Source of the DNA: Corbicula japonica
Taxonomy: Eukaryota; Mollusca; Bivalvia; Venerida; Cyrenidae
DNA: 64,000 nt
Direction of reading: 5' to 3'
NCBI GenBank assembly: GCA_038501625.1
Contig: JAZAYU010000004.1
Coordinates: 16,262,957 to 16,326,956, forward strand
This document shows, piece by piece, positions 22,906 to 34,734 of this stretch. The notes under the pieces are model-generated. The model was not told the origin of the DNA. It saw nothing but the letters and a program-made list of their open reading frames with translations, and searched no databases. Within the stretch, counting starts at the first letter, position 1. The number at the start of each line of letters is the position of its first letter. Both the position numbers and the translations under genes were made by a program.

Positions 22906-25900
22906 TAACTTTACCTGACATATGTACATTTGGATTGAGATATTTTTGCCATTACGCATGCATAACAAGATGACAATCTTATACTATCATAAATGCATTT
23001 TTATTGGACAGGTATTAAAATTTCATAGATTTCTTGATTGTGCCGATCAACGAGTTTAGAATTCTAAACATGTTTAATTTAAAGGAAGGATAAAATATGA
23101 ATTCAAACGGGGTTGATACAATGCGGAAACGATGCGACATTTGGTTCAATTTTCTTTTCCTCTACATATTTAGAACTTGTTAAACAGACATGTACGTTTT
23201 TTCCATTCAGTTATTTATTCTTAGACTTAATGGTTTATGTGATTACGAGACTGTTTCTTGAGTGCACCTACAATGCTTTCTATTACATGTACGTTCGTGC
23301 CAGTATTCTAAAACCTCAATTCACCTAAGTCTGATGTAGCTTGCTATATCATTTCCAAGATATAATCACCTATACAGAAAGGTCTAGCACTTTAGACGAT
23401 TATTCTTCTTTAACGACTCAGCCTCTTGTCTGTCAAAAAATGTTAACATATCGCATTTATCTCGCCCGACAAATATATAATTTGATGCAAAAAGATTAGC
23501 TTCACGAACACATTCACCTTAAGGGACTTCCGCAGAGGTCACTGAACATTCATGAATAAAAAGAAAACTATCCAGAAATATCATAATCTCTAACGGCAAA
23601 ATTCAGTTCAATAAAACTTTGCACAAATATGTATTTTTATTATTATTACGTTATGAAATGCTTGAACAGTGAAGACGAAAGCTGGATCTAAAACTTCCTT
23701 TATTATTTTTATTAATATCCAAAGACAAAAAACAATACAACACAGACACTGTAATTGTTTCATATGCCAATAAAACAACAACACTATATTGTGTCCTTTT
23801 GTCGAACAAATATAAAAATATGACATATTTTGTAAAATTGAGTTTGACATTAAGTGTCCTGGTCGTGTAAATATATGACAAATGAATAAACCTGTAGATT
23901 TTTCACTTCATATTTAAAGCTCCTTCTTTTAAAAGTCCGCAATTTTTAGACAGTCTCAAAATGAGTTGCGTTTTTTAACAGATGTAAAATATAAAAGTCT
24001 AATTCAAGTTCAAATACATAAAATATTTGCAAAACATATAAATCAAAGCACGAAACGCACAGACAACATGTATTAAGACAAAGAGAAAGTCGAAGCAATC
24101 GCTAGAAGTCATGTTAACAGAACATGATAGCCTAAAGGAAAGCTTTAAATTCCGCCATTGAGTTTGAAGAATTTATTCAGAAATTTTCACTCACGTCATT
24201 GTAATGAAAAATGTTTTAAAAAAATACCGTAAGAGCTGTATAAGAAACGGTTTCATTTTCTTGTTCATTGCATTGCGTATGTGACACTAATAAACTGTAA
24301 AGAATATCAAACCGTACAGGAACATTGTTGACAGAGAAATCGTTAATAACACACACTTCTCAAATTATGCTCCAGTTATAAATTTCTTGTCACGTAGTTA
24401 ATGATGACGAGAGAGTTAATTTTGGCAGAGAATTTGTCGTTTAATGTAAAAAAGATCCAACCTGATATCATTATAAAATATGACACGCGCAGATAACAGA
24501 GTCATTAAAACTTTTCTCCAATAAATGGTGGGAAAACGAGAACGAGCGGAGCCTACTTCTCTGAAGAATTAAAACAAAAATTTAACTGAAGGCGCTTTGG
24601 GACAATTTGAAATTCAATTACTGCTCAATTAAAAAGTGACAGTCATATTTCGAATATTTTGTGATCAGTTCATTTCTATTTCTGTAAATGTCAAAGCAAC
24701 CGTGTTTATGACAAGCGGACACCGTCGAATAAGCTCCCCGTAATTTAACCAATGCATTAATTCATTATACATTTTGAAGGTCTTTAAACACATTACTAAC
24801 TCGTGTGTTGACAGTACTCAAATCTGTCAGTGTCTGCCTGGTGCTTTCAAAATTCCTGATTTTTTATCTTGTATGCATGTTACTGACTTTTTATTTTTGC
24901 ATATTTTGTGAATTAAACGATAAATTTTTTGGAAAATGTCAGGATATTTCTCAACCCTTGCTTTATGGAGATTTTTAATTGTTATTAATGACTATTATAA
25001 GTTAATTTGTAAGAATATTTCATGAACTTATTTAAGATTTTTTGCCTTTGTATGTTGTTGTTGCATATTGCTGAGTGGTTAGATTTTATAAATAAAAACA
25101 TCTTGTATTCATTTGTTCATCTGAAACAACCAGCCAGTAAACAGTTAGACGAAAGAGCATAGATATATAGTAGGGCTTTTTTAAAAAGAGACACCGTAAA
25201 CAATTAACGAAATTACAGTACCCTTGGAATTAATGATTTGGAATGGCTGGTGGTAAAACATATTTGCCATTTAGGATTATTACGTTAACCAAGTTTTATG
25301 ATGCTCCAATCTCACTCTTGCACAACCAGGTTCTTTCAATATACATACAAATTCCATTGGCCTTGTTGGATTAATTTAAAACCACGAATATACTTTTTTA
25401 TATTGCATATCAAGGCATGCAAACACTTATAGTAGTGATAGCTAAGTCAGTGTAAAGCTGATTGTGCAGGAACTTAATGATATTTCTAAAACTACAGCAC
25501 CTGCGATAAAATCAGCACGATCACAATGGCAAAACACGCATTTGTTGCCAATAATAATTGTAAATTTATTTGAATCAAAAATACGTTGAAGATTTATTTA
25601 TTTATGAACCATGTAATCATGTAACCTTCATACAAAAGTAGGTAAACAAGTGGTTAAATCTACGGTGGTTGATCACGTTTTAATGAACGAGATCGTCACA
25701 GCCACAAGAAAAAACAATCCCAAATAGCATACACATACGCCATACAAAGACACGAGCCTGTGGTTATCAGAGTAACTCAGAGTTACTTTAATCGATGACC
25801 AGTCTTAGAAATCACATGTTGACAACACTAACACTAATTGTACAAGCTGTCCGCAAGAAATCAAGGCAAATTGTTAAACGCTGCTGCCAAGGACAAGTGT

Positions 25901-26616
25901 ACACATCCCGAACTTGATCAGTCTTGTATTATATAGAAAATAGAAGGACATATGTTCACAATCAATCACCAAATTTATAAAAAAAGTAACAAATTCACAG
26001 GAATGATTTAGAACAATCTTTTAACAATGCATTGAGTAGATTTTTTTCATTCAACTAAAATTGCTTTATTTTTAAGCATTGTGCTTTTTAGCATTATTCT
26101 GAATTATTAGGTTTTGTCTAGAAATAAAGATCTTTATACATCTTATATCTTAAGATAAAACATATTTTGAATGCTTTAATTAGATACGTGAAATAATTTT
26201 TGATCGTCCCTTTGATATAAATGGAGTAAGAGATAATAAAACCCACACGGTTTTTGATCGTCCCTTTACATTAGCATGTGCAAGAGATAATACAACCCGT
26301 GTGGTATTACGTATTTAACATATTTTGAAGTGTTAATTTTACCAGAGATGAGCTGTAAATATAGGTTTGCTTAACGCAACATTCTAAACTTTTTGCAAAA
26401 TGCAAGTCAGCAAACGGAGAGATTAGTGTTGTTGCCGACAGTATAGGTTAAAAGATACATGTACATGTATGCTAGATGTTGGTAAGGTGAATTCGACTTG
26501 TGACGGGCTCGACTGGAAATAAGTTATTCTTTTCATTCCAGGTGGAGCTGAGATTGACTCTCACATTAAATAACAAACAGCTACCTAACATTAAGACCTT
26601 TTATCGCTATACAGTT
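22906..26616. other. Unit B sequence, no gene supported
   Basis: Collinear with 1567-4719 and 6805-7335, and lacking the 2.1 kb transposon. The overlapping minus frames at 23608-23881 are not kept in unit A. Nothing else recognised. Confidence 0.5.
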
Positions 26617-26915
26617 TGTATTATATGCATATAAGGAACAGCCACACCAAGAAAACACCAAGAAATCAAAGCCTCACCAAGCAGCCAAAATTTAGAGCGG
26701 TAAAGAGAGCATGGGTTTATAAGAAGATCCATTTCAAGTTAGACCCCCACAAAAATTAACGAAAATGAGAACCCTCGGTCAGTGACAAAACAATTTGCCA
26801 CTGTGAGTCAAAACCATGTTCTAGTGCACCGACCTTACACTTTGTCCTAACAAGTTCTCATGCGAACAAACAAACACAAATTGTCTTGGTAAAACAACTC
26901 CAACCCACCCGTATA
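26617..26915 (-). mobile_element. Retroelement 3' UTR copy 3
   Basis: Paralogue of 7336-7625 in the other unit, with the same internal blocks. No coding part attached. Confidence 0.6.
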
Positions 26916-28285
26916 TCAACCTATAACATTTATGTGCATAGACAGTTAAATGTCAGCTTGCTAATGAGATCACTATTTTTTTCTTTTCTACCTGCAAAAA
27001 AAATAATCAGATTTGTTTGTTTTGTCATTCATAAAATGTTAAAGTCTGTATCAGTTTTTCTGTACTCTGAATCAGCAAAATATTTGACATTATACTTTGC
27101 AATTATAATCATTATGTTCATGCTCTCAAGAAGAACAGAAAACAAAATAATTTAATATAAATGTTGTTATTTTTTGCACGTTCCAATGAGTTTGTATCGG
27201 AATAATATCTGCCCAATGTTTCTGCAGAAGTCACACGAAACAACACGCAAATATTGCCTTAAGGGAAAAGATGCTATCATTTAAAAAGGTTTTTGATTAA
27301 ATTGCTTACACAAGCTCGTTTTTTTCGTTTCTGTATTCAATCAAAGAAAATCTTTTGCAATAGATTATTTTTCTTAAATGTATAGGTTATATCGGTCTCA
27401 ATGAAACTAGACACTTGAGTGTGAAATTGAAAAAAGGAAGTAACTGTGACATAATGCAGAGATTGTGGCAAAATAAACTGAAAATTTAAATGAAGCTTTC
27501 AAAATAGAATTACTAGAAAAATTACCTCGGCACATGCGCACCGTGAGGTATAAGTTCTTTGAAGCAAGAGTTCAGAGTAAACTAGACCCTACAGAAAAAT
27601 GAAGGTGTAAGGCTTCACGGCTCAATCCAACAATCTGCGACATAACGCTTCAAATGAGTTGAGTTTTTTTCGTGGAAAAATTTATTTCACGCGTCGGCAA
27701 GACTTTATTCATTTTCAACCCCTAATTTTAAGGCAAATAAAGGGTTTAAACTTAATCAGTTTATGTTTTATTAATGAACAAGGTCAAACAATATTTCCGC
27801 TTTAACAGTTAACTTAAAGGCTTTTAGCGGAAAATATTATCACGTTTAACAGTGACATAGTTTATTAGTGGTGCGGCCAACGGAAAAATACTGTACTTCG
27901 TGATAAAAGCATGCCATGGAATATTTGCACAAGTGTTTTGAATAGCATAATATAGGAGTTTAGATATGGATGCATTACATGAAGCCTTTACTTCCGGTTT
28001 TAGTCAAGATCGCCGCTATTTATGAAAATTTTATCCAGGAGTGGAGTTATGACTTGACATGGTTCACTTTAAACATTCAAGATTGCATCAGTAAGCTCAT
28101 TAATACACGTCTGTTCCTAGAAAGACACATCCCCATTCTAATTTCTGAATACTGATGAAATAAATGAAGTTTAGAACTTAAGATCTTATATCCAACACAA
28201 AACAAAATTTAATACGACGAATTTACCATCAACGTGTACAAATACAAGTTCAGAAACCTTCTCTTAATACATTCAGTCTGGAATT

Positions 28286-28368
<83 letters not shown>

Positions 28369-29729
28369 AGAACTAACATAGTTAAAAGAAACAATGTCAA
28401 GAAATAAAAGTGGATGTCAATGAAGTATGTACTTGTTATCCAGAACTGACAATAACCGTAGCCCCCTATTTCGGAGATTTTAGTTTAAAGTAGTTGTCTG
28501 ATTTAGCCTTGATATTGTGCCTTATGATTCAAAAGAGTGGGAGTGCAATTAACTTACTTTACTGAAAAGAAATCTGCAGAAACAGTTTTATACCCACTAA
28601 TATTATTTAAAAATCTATTATAAACTCGTAAAACTGTGACATTATTTTATGGAAATCCTGGATTCTTTTGACAGATGATGAAATGTTCTATTAGTAAAGG
28701 TCAGTTATAAATTTATTTTTCTATTTTTATATAGGACTGTGAGAGATAATAGTTCTGAATTTATACTGCATTTGATTTTGCATATATTCTTTTGATCCAT
28801 TTCATGCTTAACATTTTTTTTATTTTATTTGCAAGAAGTGCAACAAAAACATTAAAAGAATATATCATATTGTACAATGTAACCATTTATATATAAACAC
28901 GAAGAAATATTGAAACAAAATGTATTTTATGAGTACTTTTTACATAGCAAGAACTGTGTTCAACGACTTTCAAAGGACGTAACTGAAAACAGCACTGATT
29001 TAATGAATGGGATGAGAATGATTCGTTTACTCGCACTGTAACATTCAATGAAAGCTGAGCAAAAGACAATCTAAGATTCCTGTTAAATCTTTGTATTCTT
29101 TTGTATCATAATAATGATTGGTGTTGCATTCAATTCGAGAACCTTTGATAAAAGCTTTGTTTGTTTGTTCAGCAATATCTGCATGAATGCCACGACAAAA
29201 ACAGTTCTAAATAACAGGTTCTTCTTAAATTAATTGGTTATTTAAATCTCTATTGTCCTCACTACACAATTAACACTGCTTTTTGTTTTTTATTACTTAC
29301 TTGCAGACTTCTGCTTGGACAAATTACTATTAGATTATTCTGAAGAATTCTCTTTTGTGAATAAAGAAACATGTTCTTTTTAATGTTTACAACTCAAAGT
29401 TTTTATAAGCACCAACTTACCATGCATCATTTTAAGGTCTACAGCATATTTATAACATGGAATATACAGTCATGAAACTGAAGGGACCCTGTATTTTTAT
29501 AACGATTAACTTAAGCATGTACCTGACAGGTGTGGTGCTTAGTCTTAACATTTGCTTAAAAGACTGAACGTTTACAATCTAACTAAAGTCAGAACTAGCG
29601 GTTTTCAAAAGACAATTTTATTTTCAGATTGGAACGTTTATGAATTAATTACGGCAAATGTGAATTTTAGAAGGTATTTATAGTATGCAGATATCGATAT
29701 ATGTTTTTAGTAAAATTTGATTTTTTTTT
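26916..29729. other. Unit B sequence, no gene supported
   Basis: Collinear with 7626-7810, 10197-11825 and 12649-13490. It includes an 88-bp B-only insert at about 27613-27700, an open segment at 27970-28155 matching 10982-11197, and the expanded GA microsatellite. Confidence 0.5.
28288..28370. repeat. GA microsatellite with G run, long allele
   Basis: About 70 bp of uninterrupted (AG)n followed by a run of about ten G. The paralogous site at 11316-11344 has only about 28 bp and no G run. Confidence 0.9.
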
Positions 29730-30865
29730 CGGCGTAGCTGTCTAATGCCTGTCTCACACAGAACACGGTTGGGCATACGGTTCCAACAGGGTATACTCGG
29801 TTATGCACGGGTTGACTGGTACGAGTTTTGAGCTCCAACCGTGCCTGGGAATGAGTACATGTAAGTATGATTTAAACTCGAATGTAGCACGAGTATATAC
29901 GAACAAAACACGGATATACTCGGTCAAGCAAGGTTAAAAATGTAACTCGGATAAGGCCACGGTTGGTTCGGTTGTATGTACTGTTTACACGGGTGGGCAA
30001 CCGTATAAGCCGTGTGTTCTGTGTGAGACATGCTTAAGCTCACTTTTGACATAATTTCTTAACCAATGAAGTGTTGTAAATAATACTCGTATTCTATTAT
30101 TATGCAGCGGGAAAATGAAATTAACTATTTCGATTGGTAGCTATTTACACCAGAGAGGCATCTAGCAGGATAAAGAGGTATCTAGTGGGATTTTTAAACA
30201 ATGTATACTGTTTGAAACGATTATTGCTGTCACGTTTAGATTTTTGCTATTCTGTTACATGTAAGTCGAGAGATGTTGAAGTGATGCACACTCCAAAAAT
30301 CGTCATTGGCTAGGTTTATTTGTCAAAAACAATACAGTCACTCTTTATCCACACCTATCTGAAACGAAAGTGAAAACAAGTGGAACTGCTTTAAAGAAAA
30401 CGATATTATACTTTCACTATAAAGCGGCTTAAATTCTAGAACTGGTTCATATTCCTAGGAATTTCCTTTAATTATTATAAAGAAAACAATTATAATTCTT
30501 TACCTTTTGTTATTTTTATTGCTAACAATAAGTCTTAAGATCTTTACTGATTTTTTTTATTATCTCGGTAATTGATACATCCTCTACTACATTGTTTATT
30601 ATGTTAAAGGTTTTAATAAAGCTAAGACCTTTAAAAAACTTTTTTTCATAATTATTAGATTCACATTTATAAATAAAACTAAAATCTATTAATCTGTTCC
30701 TTATTTGGATTTTACATTCAAATCAATGTAATTTTAAATAAAAAATCATTGTGAAATGAGTTAATTAACACGTATATCAAGATGACGTGAATAATAGCAG
30801 CTATCGACTGCATCATTTTATAAACCATCTACGCCATTTATCTTTTTTTAAAGATATTTCTTGTT
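29730..30865. other. B-only 1.1 kb block
   Basis: Unit A is continuous across this point (13500-13510). The left third is a TIR element (29747-30033). The remainder is AT-rich, with no ends or frames I recognise. Confidence 0.55.
29747..30033. mobile_element. MITE with TGTCTCACACAGAACAC inverted ends
   Basis: The left end GCCTGTCTCACACAGAACACGG pairs with the right end, whose complement starts GCATGTCTCACACAGAACACACGG. A further match follows around TACGGTT. About 287 bp, with no coding frame and several internal ACTCGG/CCGTGT-like repeats. Confidence 0.75.
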
Positions 30866-30952
30866 TCACATTTTCTGAATTAAATCCTAATGGAGGCGTA
30901 GTATTTGAAGCTCTTGATGTCATTGTACACTGTAATTACTTTTGACATATTT

Positions 30953-31060
30953 GCCCAAGGTTATAAAACTAAGCATGGAAACCAGTCTCAAATCTCAAGC
31001 ATCTGATTGCCCAATCAGATGCTTGAGAATCGAGACTGGTTTCCAAACTCAGTTTTATTA
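30953..31060. mobile_element. Foldback element copy 3
   Basis: Paralogue of 13594-13728, shorter in the centre. Arms with AACCAGTCTCAAATCTCAAG and its complement flank GATTGCCCAATC. Its right end has lost the terminal ATAACC part, along with about 70 bp present in unit A. Confidence 0.75.
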
Positions 31061-31502
31061 CGTTTTTGTATGATTATATTCTGCTTCTGCCGGATTGCTG
31101 TGATTTTCATTTTAATCACTGTTAATCACGGTTTCTTTTACTGTACACAATAACGTTCCATAACTAATGCACATTTAGCAAAAAACTGTCATGTTTTTAT
31201 TTTCAATTTAATATTAAGTAAACCAGCCAAGAATTAGACAAGAACTACATTAATTTAGTAAGAATGTTAAGAAAACCAATCCTTGGTTTGTTATTTGCAT
31301 ATGTTGTCTTAGCAACGTTATTTTTATCTGACCTTAAAGATGTTTTCACAAGTCGAACTATTAGGAATCATCGTGATAAACAAACCAACTTTTCATTTTC
31401 TTGTAGTCAAACAAAGTGATTAATACATTATCTGCAATATTTAAATCAATATATCATATAAATTTACTTCTTATTTAGGTACATTTAGCTTTACTATTTC
31501 AG

Positions 31503-31710
31503 TACACTACTGACTAAGGGAGAATTTGTGACACAAGCCGTTGTTGACATTGCGTTGTCGCAACTGCGGCGTCATGCAAAATTCCGGCATGAATTTGGAC
31601 AATTCTCTGAAGTATTCTATATGGACAGTGAATTACACAATGTAGAAGTGAATTGGAATTTATTTCCGATCATCCAATTAATAAACTGTAAATTCTGGCT
31701 TAAAGTATAA
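31503..31710 (+). other. Candidate exon, unrecognised, unit B
   Basis: Counterpart of 14239-14410, open for 68 codons from 31504 after an AG. Residues match unit A except D/E, V/I, L/F and G/D, plus two extra codons (CACAAT) near the end. A retroelement is inserted about 120 bp downstream, between this segment and the next open one. No family recognised. Confidence 0.25.
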
Positions 31711-31828
31711 TGCTACTGTATCCAGAACACTGAACATTAATCAAGCAAACTCGATGCGGAATTTTAGTATACTGTTTCAAAGTGGCTTTTGCATGTTTCA
31801 TTGAAATTTTCACCATATAGCCTATATA

Positions 31829-33714
31829 AAGGTGAAATATGCATATCAGGAATAGCCACATTCAGAAAAAACAGCCTCCCCACACAGTCAAGAAGAAGAG
31901 AGGGAGAGAGCATGGTTAATAAAATGATCAGTCTCAAAAGAGACACCACTAACAATTAACAAAAATGAGAACCCGAGGGGTTACCGCCTTGGAACGGTCA
32001 GTGGCAAATCAAATTGCCACTGGGGGTTTAAACCAGGTTCTAGGGTGCACCAACCTCACACTTGCCCCAACAGGCTCTCATATCACAAAACAAATACAAG
32101 TTGTCTTGGTGAAACAACTCCAACCCACTTATAGGCTCAACAATGTTGCATGCAAAAGCACACAAACATATAAAACATAAGAATTTAATAGCATTGCAAA
32201 GCCAAAGGGCGGGTACTCAATGATCTTACCGAGACCAGAGCTCCTGGAGTAAAATCAGCAAGAACGCGATGACAGGGATAAAAGAAACAAATCGAGCTTC
32301 TAGGTTCTTTTAAGAAAAGATTTCCCCATTAACCTTCATAAACTCTTAAACCCCTGCCACCGTCGTGCAACCAAAGAGGTAAGCATAATGATCAACTGTA
32401 GAAGGGTTAATCACCAGGCATGCAGAGCGCTGTAAAATATCATGTTGGTAACCTTTCTTTTTAAATTTACAGATGGTTTTTACGAATAACCGGTAGAAAT
32501 TAACATTGCCCTTTATCTTCTTAGGTATATAAATTAAATCTCCATAAAAAACTGGCTGTGAAATACCTTGTTGCAATAGTGATTTTAAACGGCACCTGTA
32601 TTTATGAATTAGATCTGGGTATCGACGATAAAACTTGCAAAATGTTTTCCTTAATTTGTGATACCGATAACCTTGTTTTAAAAGTTTTTCTGTAATGCAA
32701 AGATTACGTTCATTGAAATCATTAATATCGTTGCAAGCTCTTGAAAAGCGAACAAGCTGTGAAATATAAACCCCGTAAGATGTTGCACGGGGAACATCGC
32801 CGTCTAAAAACGGAAAATTTACTATATTAAAATAAAAAATCATCTCTTTTATCATATATTTTAGTAGTGACATAACCATTTTCAATTGACAGATTTAGAT
32901 CGAGAACGTTTGCTTCCTGTTCTGAAATGTTCGCTTTATTAAGTTGTAGTTCTTTAGGGTAGATCTTATTAACCAGTAATGGAAAATGGTTATTATCTAT
33001 ATTTAATAAATCATCAAGGTACTTCGAGGTGTTGTTAAAAGCTGTAATAATATCATCTTGATGTTCAGTAGAAAGAGATAACATAAAGTCTCTTTCATAA
33101 CAGTATAAAAACAGATCAGCGACAAGCGGTGCACAGTTAGTACCCATTGGGATGCCTATTACTTGTTTATAAATAGAGGTACCGAATCTAACATAAATAT
33201 TATACAGTAAGAAAGTTAGCGACTCTATTAGGTCTTGACAAGTCCATAAAGTATAATTATCATAAGAACCATCTGTAAAAATGCCCTATGTTCATTACAA
33301 GCGATGAAGGTTTTATTTTCTCTAGCAAACGTTTTTTCAATGAGATTGGTTAGTTTGTCTCTTATTAAATTATGAGGGAGCGAGGTATATAAAGTTGAGA
33401 AATCATAGGTAGACAAACAGAACGCCTGAAAATTATTTGATTTAAGCTTTTTCAAAACGTTATTTGAATTTTTAATCGACCAAAATAAATTTTTGCCAGA
33501 AGTTTCAAAAACCTTATCGCAATACCTAATTACATGTTCTTTAATTAGTGTAAGACAAGAAGTTAAGAGCACGGATAATTTAGTAGTAGTGCAAGAACAA
33601 GAGTTAGCAATAAATCTTGCTTTGTACGGTGTTTTATGCATTTTAGGCAACCAATACATAGTAGGTACTTTGTCTTGTTTCGGCTCAATACAATAAATAT
33701 TTAAAATAATACAA
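31829..33714 (-). mobile_element. Broken Penelope-like retroelement, B-only insertion
   Basis: Unit A has the uninterrupted target CCTATATAAAAGACATT near 14550. Here the same site is split, with CTATATAAAG on the left and ATATATAAAAG on the right, so a target duplication of about 8-10 bp is likely. On the minus strand the order is truncated reverse transcriptase (33714 down to about 32346), a spacer, then a ~350 bp 3' UTR (32187-31832) that recurs alone elsewhere in the window. It is 5' truncated just before the LPKMHK motif. Confidence 0.8.
31832..32187 (-). mobile_element. Retroelement 3' UTR copy 4 (with coding part)
   Basis: The reference copy of the repeat also found at 1211-1563, 7336-7625 and 26617-26915. 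All four are in the same orientation. It lies downstream of the stop codon of the reverse transcriptase frame, which identifies it as a 3' untranslated region. Confidence 0.7.
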
Positions 33715-33728
33715 TATATAAAAGACAT
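32346..33728 (-). pseudogene. Reverse transcriptase, Penelope-like, two frameshifts
   Basis: Three overlapping minus-strand frames (33728-33228, 33147-32827 extended upstream to about 33290, and 32885-32346) make one broken protein. In order they show WLPKMHK, a Penelope-type motif; YDFSTLYTSLPH, the first catalytic aspartate region; GIPMGTNCAPLVADLF; YLDDLL, the YxDD box; and a C-terminal part with FPFLDGDVPR and HKLRKTFCKFYRR, ending at TVAGV. Frameshifts fall near 33288 and near 32838, so it cannot make a full enzyme. The N-terminus is missing and no GIY-YIG endonuclease is visible in frame. The Penelope-like assignment rests on LPKMHK and DFSTLYT and is moderately sure. Reverse transcriptase identity is firm. 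Confidence 0.85.
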
Positions 33729-33780
33729 TTATTTACCCCGAGTTAATAAAGAACTTTAAGAATAGATTCAATTTACAGTG

Positions 33781-34035
33781 TTACAGTATGTGCATTATTT
33801 GACATAGTAGTTGCAAGTTGGCAAGGACAGTCAACAGTTTGGGCGAGAAATGCAAACAAATTCAAGTAAGTACTGATCTGTTATTCTGGCGACAAGAATT
33901 ATAAACGATGACTTGGGGAATAGTTTAGGAGCTGAGGAAATCATTGCAACAATTGCTGACGAAATGAAGCATTTTGCGCTTAAATATTATTGGAAGATTT
34001 ACAAGAAAAACACATCCGTAGCTCATAAAAAGTAA
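33781..34035 (+). other. Candidate exon remnants, unit B
   Basis: Counterpart of 14621-14862. The first stretch has TAG TAG stops from an inserted ATAGTA. The second (to a stop near 34035) is open for about 50 codons, with residues such as LGAEEIIATIADEMKH. No family recognised. Confidence 0.2.
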
Positions 34036-34315
34036 AAAAACAACAACAACAAAACAATAGTTCACTTGATTTAAAAAAAATATGCATGCAAATGCTTTTC
34101 AAATCATAAAATCCACTGATTCTTTTTACAGTCTTAAACCTGAAAAGGCTAAAGATGTGGGGGAATATACAGCAAAAAAAATAAGAAAGAATGATTTTGT
34201 CCATGAAATGTTTAACCGATTATTTGATTAAGTTCTAACAAAAATTTCATGTATCTTTAAATTTAGCGAATGTTATAAATTTATTTTTGATGCTAATATT
34301 TTTCACCACTTCGTG

Positions 34316-34592
34316 TGCGTTGCAATGTCACGAACGTTTTTATAGAAATCTCCTCAAAACAGAAAAATAGTGGGTACTCAATTTGACAACCGACATTGAA
34401 TGCAGAGAAAACATTCAAAATGACGTCACGTAATGGATTTAGAAACGGAAAGTATCGCCGAAACCGGCATTTATTATTTCAATAGGAATGTTATGACACA
34501 GTAGAATTGTTTTCTGTGAAAAAGAAAACAGTCGTACATGAATTATCCACAAAAACTATTATTTTTTATTTGTTTTTTTTTTGCGAGTGAGG
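34316..34592. other. B-only 277-bp insert
   Basis: Unit A is continuous here (CACCACTTCAGTGAGAC near 15140). The insert starts GTGTGCGTTGCAATG and ends in a T-rich run then GCGAGTGA. It contains a TGACGTCACG site at about 34421. No inverted ends seen. Confidence 0.5.
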
Positions 34593-34734
34593 AGACAAAG
34601 GGAGGTATACTAATACTCAATTAGGAAAGGTCTGTTAGTTTAAACTATATTTATTCATCATCGGCACATATAATTACAACATAAATATTTAACATAAAGT
34701 GAGTGGATAAGAGAACAAGTGTTAACGATACTTA

